Part shown: one piece after another, positions 1-6,797 of the stretch
Layout of the letters: every line of letters begins with the position of its first letter
Position numbering within the stretch: the first letter of the stretch is position 1
Assembly: GCA_947630625.1 (NCBI GenBank)
Contig: CANRIL010000001.1
Span: forward strand, 111,355-175,354
Source of the DNA: an uncultured Clostridia bacterium
GTDB taxonomy: Bacteria > Bacillota > Clostridia > Oscillospirales > CAG-272
Length of the DNA: 64,000 nt
Reading direction: 5' to 3'
Notes under the pieces: generated by a model
The model's input: only the letters and a program-made list of their open reading frames with translations
What the model was told of the DNA's origin: nothing
The model's database searches: none
Translations under genes and position numbers: made by a program

Positions 1-36
1 GTCTGAAGGACAGCTTCAAGGCAAAATAAAACAGAG

Positions 37-63
37 CCGGAGAGGGCAAAAAGCCCTCTCCGG
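37..63. terminator. Terminator-like hairpin at window start
   Basis: A perfect 11-bp stem (CCGGAGAGGGC / GCCCTCTCCGG) closes on an AAAAA loop. There is no clear T-run on the plus side; the minus side has a broken one. It probably ends a gene lying left of the window. Confidence 0.5.
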
Positions 64-118
64 ATAAAACTTATGACCCCTTCTGCGGGGAAATTTTAAA
101 GAGGTCACACGTTTAGAA

Positions 119-880
119 ATGTTTAAGTTTACCGAGGAACAGATCTGCGGGATATTTACGCCGACTCATTTTGTCGCGATATTCGTATATTTTGCGTTGC
201 TCGCCGGGGCGCTTTATATGCTCCGGAACATAACGGACGCGGGTATACATACGCTGACGCTTATAATCGCCGTGACTGTAACGGTGCTTGAGATCATAAA
301 AATAGCTGTCCGCGTGTACCGCGGACAGCCCGGGGACGACTATATACCGCTTTATTATTCGAGTTTGTTCATATATGCCGCCTGGCTCTCGCTTTTTAAA
401 AATAAGGTGCTGCAAAGGATCGGCAAATGCTTTCTCGCTTACGGCTGCGTGATCGGCGGGTCGCTGTTTGTGCTTTATCCGTCAACATCGCTGCCAAAAT
501 TTCCGATATGGCATCCGGCGGCGCTGCACAGCCTGTTTTATCATTGGCTGATGCTTACCCTCGGACTTACCGTGCTTATAAAGCAGTATAAGCCGAAAAT
601 CAAGGACTTCTTTTCTTATTTCGCGCTGACGGGAACGGCGTGCGCCGTCGCCGCCGTGCTGAATGCTGTGCTTCACACGAATCTGATGTACCTTGACAAC
701 CCGTTCGGACTCAGTTTCCTTGTCGCCATGCACGACGCCTCTCAGCTATTTTATTCAATGTTCGCGTTCACCGTTCAGTCCGTTGTCCTCTTCTTCGTCG
801 CATATTTCGTGCACACTTCCGTTTTGCGGCTGATAGTGAAGAAGAGAGAGGCGGCTGACCCGTCAGGTCGCGGCGACTAA
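119..880 (+). CDS. YwaF/TMEM164-like integral membrane protein
   Basis: This 253-residue protein is almost entirely hydrophobic, with about seven predicted membrane segments. The central stretch with FYHWLMLTLGL, NAVLHTNLMYL and DNPFG resembles the YwaF family (TIGR02206), whose role is not established. The start is the only reasonable ATG, but the purine-rich AAAGAGG lies about 13 bases upstream, which is long. The 3' end overlaps the convergent feoA gene by 18 bases. The family call rests on general resemblance and the function is unknown. Confidence 0.75.
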   Translation: MFKFTEEQICGIFTPTHFVAIFVYFALLAGALYMLRNITDAGIHTLTLIIAVTVTVLEIIKIAVRVYRGQPGDDYIPLYYSSLFIYAAWLSLFKNKVLQRIGKCFLAYGCVIGGSLFVLYPSTSLPKFPIWHPAALHSLFYHWLMLTLGLTVLIKQYKPKIKDFFSYFALTGTACAVAAVLNAVLHTNLMYLDNPFGLSFLVAMHDASQLFYSMFAFTVQSVVLFFVAYFVHTSVLRLIVKKREAADPSGRGD

Positions 881-1099
881 GACCGAACCCGAATCCTCGC
901 GCCTGATAGCGATGACGGCGCCGCGTATCATGTATGCGGATGGGTCGCCGAACGGCGACCTGCCGACGCATTTGACTTCCGTATTTTCAGTAAGTCCTAT
1001 GTCTATAAGTCTGCGGCGCATCGAGCCGCGCGTCAGCAGCTCCTTTACGGTGACGACCTCGCCCGGCATCGTGTCCGAAAGCGCTTTTAATTCTTTCAT
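863..1099 (-). CDS. feoA: FeoA domain protein (stand-alone)
   Basis: A 78-residue protein with the compact SH3-like FeoA pattern: PGEVVTVKEL near the N-terminus, then RRRLIDIGLTENTEVK, and IRGAVIAIRRED near the end. FeoA-type proteins assist the FeoB ferrous iron transporter; no feoB is in this window. I use the ATG at 1099 because AAAGGATG sits at good distance; the ORF-track extension to 1396 has no support. The gene converges on and overlaps the YwaF-like gene. A near-perfect inverted repeat about 60 bases upstream may be an operator. Confidence 0.85.
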   Translation of the reverse strand: MKELKALSDTMPGEVVTVKELLTRGSMRRRLIDIGLTENTEVKCVGRSPFGDPSAYMIRGAVIAIRREDSGSVLVAAT

Positions 1100-1155
1100 G
1101 TTGATCATCCTTTCACGTTGGGAACGCCGCTTTACGGCGTTTTTCCTTTGTATAA

Positions 1156-1179
1156 GAAAGTTGCCGTCCGGAAACTTTC
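1156..1179. promoter_or_regulatory. Inverted repeat upstream of feoA (possible operator)
   Basis: GAAAGTTGCCG-tc-CGGAAACTTTC forms an 11-bp inverted repeat with one mismatch, about 57 bases upstream of the feoA start. A metal-responsive repressor site is an inference from the neighbouring gene only. Confidence 0.4.
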
Positions 1180-1285
1180 CATTGTCATAATATTCGCGCC
1201 GTCTCATATGTGATACAGTGTTCATCTGTTTTCGGTATGGGCAGACAAAGGCGAGCGTATGACGTTTGTGCGATCGATAATATAC

Positions 1286-1314
1286 TTGACAAACTGCTTT
1301 TTTGATGTTAAACT
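1286..1314 (+). promoter_or_regulatory. Sigma-A promoter for tRNA-Leu
   Basis: TTGACA and TAAACT are separated by 17 bases. The predicted transcript starts about 110 bases before tRNA-Leu, leaving a leader with several hairpins. Confidence 0.7.
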
Positions 1315-1402
1315 TGTATCTGTAATTTTGGTGCGGGTATGTGCGAATTTCGTTCAGCCCGCTTCCGCGGGTATGTATTGCCCGCAAAGCGGGCACGTTA
1401 AT

Positions 1403-1446
1403 ATTCCGCCATACCCACTCATATACGTTCGCGGGTATGGCGGAAT
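1403..1446 (+). repeat. 14-bp inverted repeat pairing the leader with the tRNA-Leu 5' half
   Basis: ATTCCGCCATACCC (1403-1416) is the exact reverse complement of 1433-1446, which is the acceptor/D-arm part of tRNA-Leu. In the precursor this hairpin would compete with the cloverleaf. The nonamer GCGGGTATG also occurs at 1333, 1367 and 1431. Confidence 0.85.
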
Positions 1447-1510
1447 TGGCAGACGCGTCGGTCTTAGGAACCGATGGGAAACCGTGCAGGTTCGACCCCT
1501 GTTACCCGCA
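1431..1510 (+). tRNA. tRNA-Leu (TAG)
   Basis: The acceptor stem GCGGGTA/TACCCGC, anticodon stem TCGGT/ACCGA with loop CTTAGGA (anticodon TAG, codon CUA), a variable arm of class II type and T-arm GCAGGTTCGACCCCTGT are all present. The discriminator base is A. CCA is not encoded. Confidence 0.95.
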
Positions 1511-1530
1511 TTTAAAAAATTGTCTTATGG

Positions 1531-1560
1531 GAAAATGCGCCCTTGCGGGGTGCATTTTTC
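1531..1560 (+). terminator. Terminator after tRNA-Leu
   Basis: AAAATGCGCCC pairs with GGGGTGCATTTT (one G-T pair), ending in a short T-run 21 bases after the tRNA. Confidence 0.8.
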
Positions 1561-1642
1561 CGCTCGGGACAAAAACGAACACCGGAGCGCCTGACAAAAA
1601 ATCGCGGTTTATTTATCCGTGCATCAAAGAGGAATAAACGAT

Positions 1643-2698
1643 ATGAAAGAAAAAATGATCGACTTTTTACTTGCCAATGCAAATCCGTCTATTCAGTACC
1701 GTGTTAAAACAGAGGTCTTGCACGAGGAATTATCTGCCGCCGAAAAAGATCAATTGCAGGCAAAAATTCTGGAGGAGCCGATCATAAAGTCAATCATAGC
1801 CTGCCAAAAGGAAAACGGCTGGCTCGGCAACGGCTTTCACGGACCGAACAAAAACGCGGGTCCCTTTGAAAATCAGGAGGTTGGAACAAAATATTTAGGC
1901 GAAAAACTTGTATATAAAGATACGCCTGTCCTGAAAAGAGCCATGGAAGCCTTTGTAACGACGGAGCTTACAGACCTCTGCTACCGCACAAAGGGGAAAT
2001 ACTTCGATGAGTTCCGCTATGCCGCGAACGGTCAGAATATCATCCGCTGCGCCTGCATCGCCCGAGCCGGTTACGACGACGTGATAGATATAAAACCGCA
2101 GATACAGTTAGCGCTCGATTCGTTCAGACGCGTGCTCGAAGTCGATTCCGCGCTTGACATAACGAGAGTGCGGAAGAGCGGCGGGAAAGAAAAACGCGTT
2201 TTCAACGACTACGAAAAATGGCCGTGCTATTATCACTTTGATATTTTAGCGCACACAAATTCATGGAAAACCGACGAAAATATCCGGATGCTCGCCGAAT
2301 CGTTCAGAAAGCTGATGCGCACCGACCGCCCCGAAAAGCAGGTCGGCGGCGACTCGTGGGTCGGCTATGTGCTCGGTACGACCGGCTGCCTCAAAGAGGG
2401 CTATCAGCTCGGATATGACGAAAACGGGATTCACTATACATATTTTGACAGAGTCGAATGGCTGTGCCGGTGCGGATGCGCGCCTTATCTCGAACAGCTG
2501 CAAAATGAGATCGAGCTCCTTCTGAGCTTCGTTGACGGTGACGGCATATGCAAAGCGCCGATCGCGGAGAATCAATTGAAGGGATTCAGCACATACGGCG
2601 GGCAGCAGCTTGAAGTCGACTGGAAAACGGAGACGAGAAGATTCTGCGACATCACATTCAGGGCGCTTTTGATTTTGCATTATTCGACGCTCTATTGA
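1643..2698 (+). CDS. Conserved-looking protein of unknown function
   Basis: A soluble 351-residue protein that I do not recognise with confidence. It begins MKEKMIDFLLANANPSIQYRV and has recurrent alpha-helical stretches with WLG, WPCYYHFDIL and a C-terminal TETRRFCDITFRALLIL, which recalls alpha/alpha-barrel (prenyltransferase/squalene-cyclase-like) repeats; that is a weak impression. The start at 1643 is preferred over the GTG at 1619 because AGAGGAA lies eight bases upstream. It is the first gene of an AT-richer, same-strand run of small accessory genes. Confidence 0.7.
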   Translation: MKEKMIDFLLANANPSIQYRVKTEVLHEELSAAEKDQLQAKILEEPIIKSIIACQKENGWLGNGFHGPNKNAGPFENQEVGTKYLGEKLVYKDTPVLKRAMEAFVTTELTDLCYRTKGKYFDEFRYAANGQNIIRCACIARAGYDDVIDIKPQIQLALDSFRRVLEVDSALDITRVRKSGGKEKRVFNDYEKWPCYYHFDILAHTNSWKTDENIRMLAESFRKLMRTDRPEKQVGGDSWVGYVLGTTGCLKEGYQLGYDENGIHYTYFDRVEWLCRCGCAPYLEQLQNEIELLLSFVDGDGICKAPIAENQLKGFSTYGGQQLEVDWKTETRRFCDITFRALLILHYSTLY

Positions 2699-2748
2699 TG
2701 TTTTTCGGATATGTCCGCACGGTAAATCGTATTTAGGGGGATTTGATC

Positions 2749-3540
2749 ATGAGCGACAGAAAAGAAATAGTGAGAGGCTTTTATGAACAATACGATGAAG
2801 ACGGACGGCTGAGCAGGACCCGGCACGGTCAGCTCGAGTACAATATCACGATGACATATATTCACCGATATGCGGCAAAAGGGTCAAAGATACTTGAGAT
2901 CGGCGCCGGGACGGGCAGATACTCCATGGCTCTTGCAAAAGAAGGAATGGATGTCACTTCCGTTGAACTGGTTGAAAGCAATCTCGCGGTCCTGAGAGAA
3001 AGAAGCTGTGGGATTGAGAATATTAAATCATATCAAGGGGATGCCGCCGATCTCAGCCGGTTTGCAGACGACTCATTTGATGTCACGCTGTCCTTCGGAC
3101 CGATGTATCACCTCTATGAAGCGGATGAAGTGAACCGTGCGATCAATGAGGCGATCCGGGTAACAAAGCCGGGCGGGGTGATGATGTTTGCGTTTATTTC
3201 CGTATTTGCGATCATGTACGCAAACTATTTTTACGGGAACTGGGCAGCGGGACAGAAAGAAAATTTTACGGATGATCATAAAGTGAGGCATTTTAAGGAA
3301 CAGCTCTTTACGGGTTATGATGTGACCGAGTTTGAGGGACTGTTTCGGGATAAGCCGGTCGACTGGATCACAACAACGGGCGTGGACGGTCTTTTGGAGC
3401 CGATCGAAAAGCGCCCGGATTTTTCCGTGTCGGATGAGGATTTCAAGGCTCTTGCAGAATGGTATTTGGCCTTTTCGGAAAAGCGAGAGCTGTTGGGAAA
3501 TACAAACCACCTTTTGTATATTTGTCGGAAGAGGTCATAA
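2749..3540 (+). CDS. Class I SAM-dependent methyltransferase
   Basis: A 263-residue protein. Motif I is ILEIGAGTGRYS at about residues 46-57, followed by the acidic end of strand 2 (VTSVELVE), motif II region DAADLSRFADDSFDVTLSFGPMYHL, and a post-motif with IRVTKPGG. This is the Methyltransf_11/25 layout; the substrate cannot be read. I choose the ATG at 2749 because TAGGGGG is eight bases upstream, rather than the in-frame TTG at 2743. It sits in the accessory run just before an AAC(6')-like gene, so a role in drug modification is possible but unproven. Confidence 0.88.
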   Translation: MSDRKEIVRGFYEQYDEDGRLSRTRHGQLEYNITMTYIHRYAAKGSKILEIGAGTGRYSMALAKEGMDVTSVELVESNLAVLRERSCGIENIKSYQGDAADLSRFADDSFDVTLSFGPMYHLYEADEVNRAINEAIRVTKPGGVMMFAFISVFAIMYANYFYGNWAAGQKENFTDDHKVRHFKEQLFTGYDVTEFEGLFRDKPVDWITTTGVDGLLEPIEKRPDFSVSDEDFKALAEWYLAFSEKRELLGNTNHLLYICRKRS

Positions 3541-3601
3541 GGTGTAAAGGGAAATTTTGTCTTGTTGATGGAAAGGCAAAAACATATAAGGAAAAGAAAT
3601 C

Positions 3602-4036
3602 ATGGTAATCAAGCGAGCCGCAGAATCGGAGACGGCAGATTTGGCAGCACTGGCTGCTGAAATGTGGGATAGTACTGTTTCGGAATTGACAGTTTCATTC
3701 GTGGATTTGGTGAGCAGTGAAAATTGTGCCTGCTTTATTGCATATCAGGACGATTTGCCCGTCGGATTTGCACAGTGTCAGCTTAGGCATGACTATGTAG
3801 AGGGCACAGAGACAAGTCCCGTTGGTTATTTGGAAGGAATATTTGTTAGAGAGGGATTTCGTCGGTTGGGGATTGCGTCCCGGCTTTTGACCGAATGTCA
3901 GAGGTGGGCAAAAACAAAAGGCTGTGCAGAATTTGCAAGCGATTGTGAAATAAATAATGAGGACAGTTTGAAGTTTCATTTAAAGATGGGCTTTGCGGAA
4001 GCGAATCGCATTATCTGTTTCAGCAAAAAGCTGTAA
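3602..4036 (+). CDS. AAC(6')-I-like aminoglycoside N-acetyltransferase (GNAT)
   Basis: A 144-residue GNAT-fold protein. The stretch PVGFAQCQLRHDYVEGTETSPVG followed by YLEGIFV, the acetyl-CoA loop RRLGIASRLL, and ASDCEINNEDSLKFHLKMGF, then ANRIICFSKKL, matches the aminoglycoside 6'-N-acetyltransferase branch as I know it. Such enzymes acetylate the 6'-amino group of drugs such as kanamycin or tobramycin. Length is normal and the frame is intact, with RBS AAGGAAAAG. Whether it confers resistance is unknown; chromosomal homologues in Clostridia are often cryptic. It lies in a run of likely acquired genes. Confidence 0.85.
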   Translation: MVIKRAAESETADLAALAAEMWDSTVSELTVSFVDLVSSENCACFIAYQDDLPVGFAQCQLRHDYVEGTETSPVGYLEGIFVREGFRRLGIASRLLTECQRWAKTKGCAEFASDCEINNEDSLKFHLKMGFAEANRIICFSKKL

Positions 4037-4097
4037 GATAAGCACGACTCTTTTCAGCTCGATTAAGAAAGTTTCGAGATATGGAAAAAAACAATAT

Positions 4098-4259
4098 ATG
4101 CGATATGATTGGATAGATTATTCTTCATCATACAAGGAAACTGTCGATTCTTGGCTCGACGAGGATGCGGTGCGGTTTACCGGATGCGATGAAGGTTTTG
4201 ATGAGTATTATCAATACTGGAAAACTGTACCGACACGGATACGATCTTGCGCAGTTTGA
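4098..4259 (+). pseudogene. 5' fragment of a GNAT acetyltransferase gene
   Basis: The first about 43 codons (MRYDWIDYSSSYKETVDSWLDEDAVRFTGCDEGFDEYYQYW) look like the N-terminus of a GNAT-family acetyltransferase, then the reading frame runs into unrelated sequence at about 4225 and stops at 4259. The acetyl-CoA binding region is missing. The sequence after the break carries junction repeat copy A in another frame, so an internal deletion fused two gene remnants. There is only a weak RBS. Confidence 0.6.
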
Positions 4260-4298
4260 TACAAGGTGCAGGAGAATTAAAAAGTGCGCCTTTGCAGT
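4237..4298 (+). repeat. Junction repeat copy A
   Basis: GGATACGATCTTGCGCAGTTTGATAC matches copy B (4961) at 23 of 26 positions, and both continue to aaaagtgcg...tttgcag. Translated, it reads HGYDLAQFDT, like RYDLAEFDT in copy B, so the repeats may be ends of a lost gene. Confidence 0.65.
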
Positions 4299-4370
4299 AT
4301 AGGTTTAGGGGTATATGTTGTGAGGCGGCATTTACTTTGGCGCTTATTATGATTATTAGGGGGAACGGTA

Positions 4371-4919
4371 ATGATCGATCGATCAATAATAGGTAAATCT
4401 ATCTTTAAACTTGAACTTGAGGATACGGAGTGGCAATTTGAATACATAGATCATGACAGGGAGATAGCAAGAGCGATCGTTTTTGATACGGAGGGATATT
4501 ACTATTTTGTAAGGGCTGTTCGTGATGACGATTTCGGGAAAGCGACTCTGATCGAGACGGCGGGAGGCGGTGTGGAAAAAGGCGAAGATCTCACCTCCGC
4601 CATCAGAAGGGAGCTAAAAGAAGAACTGGGAATAGAAGTCGATATCCTATGTAAAATCGGGGTCGTCAGCGACTACTACAATCTGATTCACCGGCATAAT
4701 ATAAACAATTATTTTTTATGTAAAATATCTTCCTTTGGAGAAAAGAATCTGACACAAGATGAAATGGAGAGTTTTCATTTATCAACGCTGAAGATGTCTT
4801 ATATTGAGGCAATCAAAGAATATGAAAAACGCTCGGTGACAAGGTTGGGAAAGCTTGTTGCAAACAGAGAATTGCCCGTTTTAAAAAGGGCAAAGGAGAT
4901 TATCGATAAAATCGGTTAG
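4371..4919 (+). CDS. Nudix hydrolase
   Basis: A 182-residue protein with a complete Nudix box, GGGVEKGEDLTSAIRRELKEELGI (about residues 64-87), carrying the G-x5-E-x7-REL-x-EE-x-G pattern that binds metal and a diphosphate. The N-terminal part (ARAIVFDTEGYYYFVRAV) is the usual first strand pair of the fold. The substrate (nucleoside diphosphate derivative or related) is not predictable. The ATG follows AGGGGG at good distance. Junction repeats flank it on both sides. Confidence 0.88.
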   Translation: MIDRSIIGKSIFKLELEDTEWQFEYIDHDREIARAIVFDTEGYYYFVRAVRDDDFGKATLIETAGGGVEKGEDLTSAIRRELKEELGIEVDILCKIGVVSDYYNLIHRHNINNYFLCKISSFGEKNLTQDEMESFHLSTLKMSYIEAIKEYEKRSVTRLGKLVANRELPVLKRAKEIIDKIG

Positions 4920-4960
4920 TGTTTGATAATCCCTGTTTGTATCAAGACCGGCAGAAACAT

Positions 4961-5020
4961 AGATATGATCTTGCGGAGTTTGATACGAAACCGATAAAAG
5001 AACGAAAAGTGCGTTTTGCA
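4961..5020 (+). repeat. Junction repeat copy B
   Basis: AGATATGATCTTGCGGAGTTTGATAC and following bases resemble copy A. An open frame from 4922 to 5050 (about 42 codons, including HRYDLAEFDTKPIKERKVRFAGE) has no start codon of its own and looks like the 3' end of a lost gene. It overlaps the start of the next gene. Confidence 0.65.
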
Positions 5021-5033
5021 GGGGAGATAAACA

Positions 5034-5702
5034 GTGAATATTGCGAATAACATTCTTAAGCACTATCTGAAAAATGTATATTTTATCACGGGTACAGCCT
5101 ATGCCGGAAAGTCAACAACGGTAAAAATGCTTGCCGACAAATTTGATATGATCTTTTGCGGAGAAAACTATCACAGCGCAGTATCTGATATTGTGGCAGT
5201 ACCAGATTTACAGCCGGATATTTGTTATCTCAATAATCTCACTGACTGGAAAGATTTTGTAACCCGCTCTCCGGAAGAATATGAGCGATGGGTGTTCAGC
5301 GTAGGAAGAGAAGCCGCAGAATTTGAAGTCGCCGAGCTTATCTCAATATCAAGAGATAAGAAAGTGATCGTGGATACTAATATTCCGATAGATGTATTAA
5401 AAGAAATATCCGATTATAACCACGTCGCCGTTATGCTCTGCCCGCAGGCCATGAGCGTTGAACGCTTCTTTGATCGGAACGACCACGAAAAGCAATTTAT
5501 ATTAGATGTTATAAAAAGCTGTGACGATCCCGAAGCCGTTATGGAAAACTATCGGCGCGGACTTGCCCTTATCAACAGCAAAAAACACTATGATGAATTA
5601 GCTGACAGCGGTTTTTTCACGATAGTCAGAGAAGATAATGGGGTAGATACCAAAGAAGAAGTCTGTGATTTAATAGCAAAGCATTTTGGTTTATACAAAT
5701 AA
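5034..5702 (+). CDS. P-loop kinase-like AAA protein
   Basis: A 222-residue protein with a Walker A motif GTAYAGKSTT at about residues 20-29 and a hydrophobic strand ending in an acidic residue (KKVIVDTNIPID) where a Walker B-like or substrate-binding Asp is expected. Overall size and layout resemble small-molecule or nucleotide kinases, but the substrate is not recognisable. The GTG start is supported by AGGGGAG nine bases upstream. It lies between two Nudix genes. Confidence 0.7.
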   Translation: MNIANNILKHYLKNVYFITGTAYAGKSTTVKMLADKFDMIFCGENYHSAVSDIVAVPDLQPDICYLNNLTDWKDFVTRSPEEYERWVFSVGREAAEFEVAELISISRDKKVIVDTNIPIDVLKEISDYNHVAVMLCPQAMSVERFFDRNDHEKQFILDVIKSCDDPEAVMENYRRGLALINSKKHYDELADSGFFTIVREDNGVDTKEEVCDLIAKHFGLYK

Positions 5703-5797
5703 AGTTTCCGTTTATCAAGGAAAAGCAGACCGAAAAACTTATCACCGCTGGTGCGGTAGCGAGGAATATCTTTTTATATTAAAATCTGCCGGGACGC

Positions 5798-5823
5798 AGA
5801 TATCATCTTACAAAGTTTTACAG
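5798..5823 (+). repeat. Junction repeat copy C
   Basis: AGATATCATCTTACAAAGTTTTACAG matches copy B at 19 of 26 positions. It lies between the kinase-like gene and the second Nudix gene, the same position as the other two copies relative to gene starts. Confidence 0.45.
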
Positions 5824-5858
5824 AACATCGAGACATCATTATCGAGGAGGGGAAGCGC

Positions 5859-6347
5859 ATGGAAATATGGGACGCTTATGATGAAAATTTCAATAAGATC
5901 GACAACGTGACGTTGATACGTGGGGAAAAGCTCCCCGAAGGGCTTTTTCATTTAGTCGGCGAGATCATCGTTAAACATACAGACGGCAGTTATCTGCTGA
6001 TGCAGCGTGACAGACGCAAACATTTCGGCGGTATGTGGGAGGCAACCGCGGGAGGTTCGGCATTACGCGGAGAGACTCCGATCGAATGTGCGGCAAGAGA
6101 ACTGCGGGAAGAAACCGGAATCGTATCAGATCATCTCGTTGAAATAGGTAGAGTGAAAAACTACGAAAAAAATACGTTATATGTTGAATTCTTATGTGTG
6201 ACAGACTGCAAAAAAGATTCTGTCACCTTGCAGGAAGGGGAAACAATAGCGTATAAATGGGTGAGCAGAGATGAACTCGTCTCTATGAAAAAGAGCGAAC
6301 TTCTGACCGAGTGCATACAGGATTTCGTTGAAGAATTAAAATCATAA
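5859..6347 (+). CDS. Nudix hydrolase
   Basis: A 162-residue protein with the Nudix box GGSALRGETPIECAARELREETGI (about residues 65-88). The preceding LLMQRDRRKHFGGMWEATAGG is typical of Nudix enzymes that resemble isopentenyl-diphosphate isomerase or MutT-type NTP hydrolases. The ATG follows GAGGAGGGGAAGCGC. It ends the accessory run; the following about 300 bases hold a hairpin-rich element. The substrate is unknown. Confidence 0.88.
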   Translation: MEIWDAYDENFNKIDNVTLIRGEKLPEGLFHLVGEIIVKHTDGSYLLMQRDRRKHFGGMWEATAGGSALRGETPIECAARELREETGIVSDHLVEIGRVKNYEKNTLYVEFLCVTDCKKDSVTLQEGETIAYKWVSRDELVSMKKSELLTECIQDFVEELKS

Positions 6348-6375
6348 ATTATCATTTTTATAATCCGCTCGAGTC

Positions 6376-6625
6376 ATGACCACCGGCCGTGCCGGTGGCT
6401 TGCACAGGCCCCCTTAGGGCCTATTACCGGCTGAGCCTATAGGCTCGTCGAAAAAGCTTTCGCTTGCGCATCTTGCCCTACTGCTATTGAAATAGCGGTT
6501 TCTCTCTATTTCTCGCATGGATGTAATCGAATGATTCTCCATGATAGCAGGTTCCTCGCTTCGCTCGGATAGTTTTCTGTGCAAAGCTAAAGCTTTTGGA
6601 GCCACCAGCACTGCTGGTGGTTTTC
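6376..6625. mobile_element. Hairpin-rich non-autonomous element, IS200/IS605 or PATE-like
   Basis: About 250 bases without a credible gene are bounded by similar palindromes: CCACCGGC-cgt-GCCGGTGG at 6380-6398 and CCACCAGCA-c-TGCTGGTGG at 6602-6620. Between them are further small palindromes (AGGCCCCCTTAGGGCCT, GAGCCTATAGGCTC, CTGCTATTGAAATAGCGG, AAAGCTAAAGCTTT). Subterminal imperfect palindromes without terminal inverted repeats are the hallmark of IS200/IS605-type ends, and palindrome-bounded elements of this size have been described as PATEs. No transposase is present. Confidence 0.55.
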
Positions 6626-6639
6626 ATAGGACAACATAA

Positions 6640-6678
6640 CCCCGGCATGCGGCAGATACGCATGCCGGGGTATTTTTT
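6640..6678 (+). terminator. Strong terminator ahead of the asnB promoter
   Basis: CCCCGGCATGCG pairs perfectly with CGCATGCCGGGG and is followed by TATTTTTTG. It insulates asnB from the accessory run. Confidence 0.88.
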
Positions 6679-6713
6679 GTCTGCTCCTGCGGGACGCGGA
6701 TGTGTGCTGCGCG

Positions 6714-6743
6714 TTCACATTTGAGAACGGCTTATCATATAAT
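6714..6743 (+). promoter_or_regulatory. asnB promoter
   Basis: TTCACA and TATAAT are separated by 18 bases; the predicted start lies about 47 bases before the asnB ATG. Confidence 0.65.
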
Positions 6744-6797
6744 GTCTCCGTGACGATCAGGCGCACGCTTTACGCGCGTCTTTAATGGGGTGATATT

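Noticed and set aside
1100-1396. N-terminal extension of feoA on the minus strand
   Set aside because: It would add 99 residues to a 78-residue family protein; the RBS supports 1099.
1259-1637. Plus-strand ORFs over tRNA-Leu
   Set aside because: They run through the tRNA and its leader in two frames and have no family resemblance.
1643-6347. Classical integron cassette array
   Set aside because: No integrase gene or attC-like palindromes were found at the junctions; only the short diverged repeat is shared.
6414-6611. 65-residue minus-strand ORF within the hairpin-rich element
   Set aside because: It follows the palindromes and does not resemble a transposase.
6640-6743. T-box or other riboswitch for asnB
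   Set aside because: The terminator hairpin lies before the promoter, so it is not in the asnB leader; no T-box sequence was seen.
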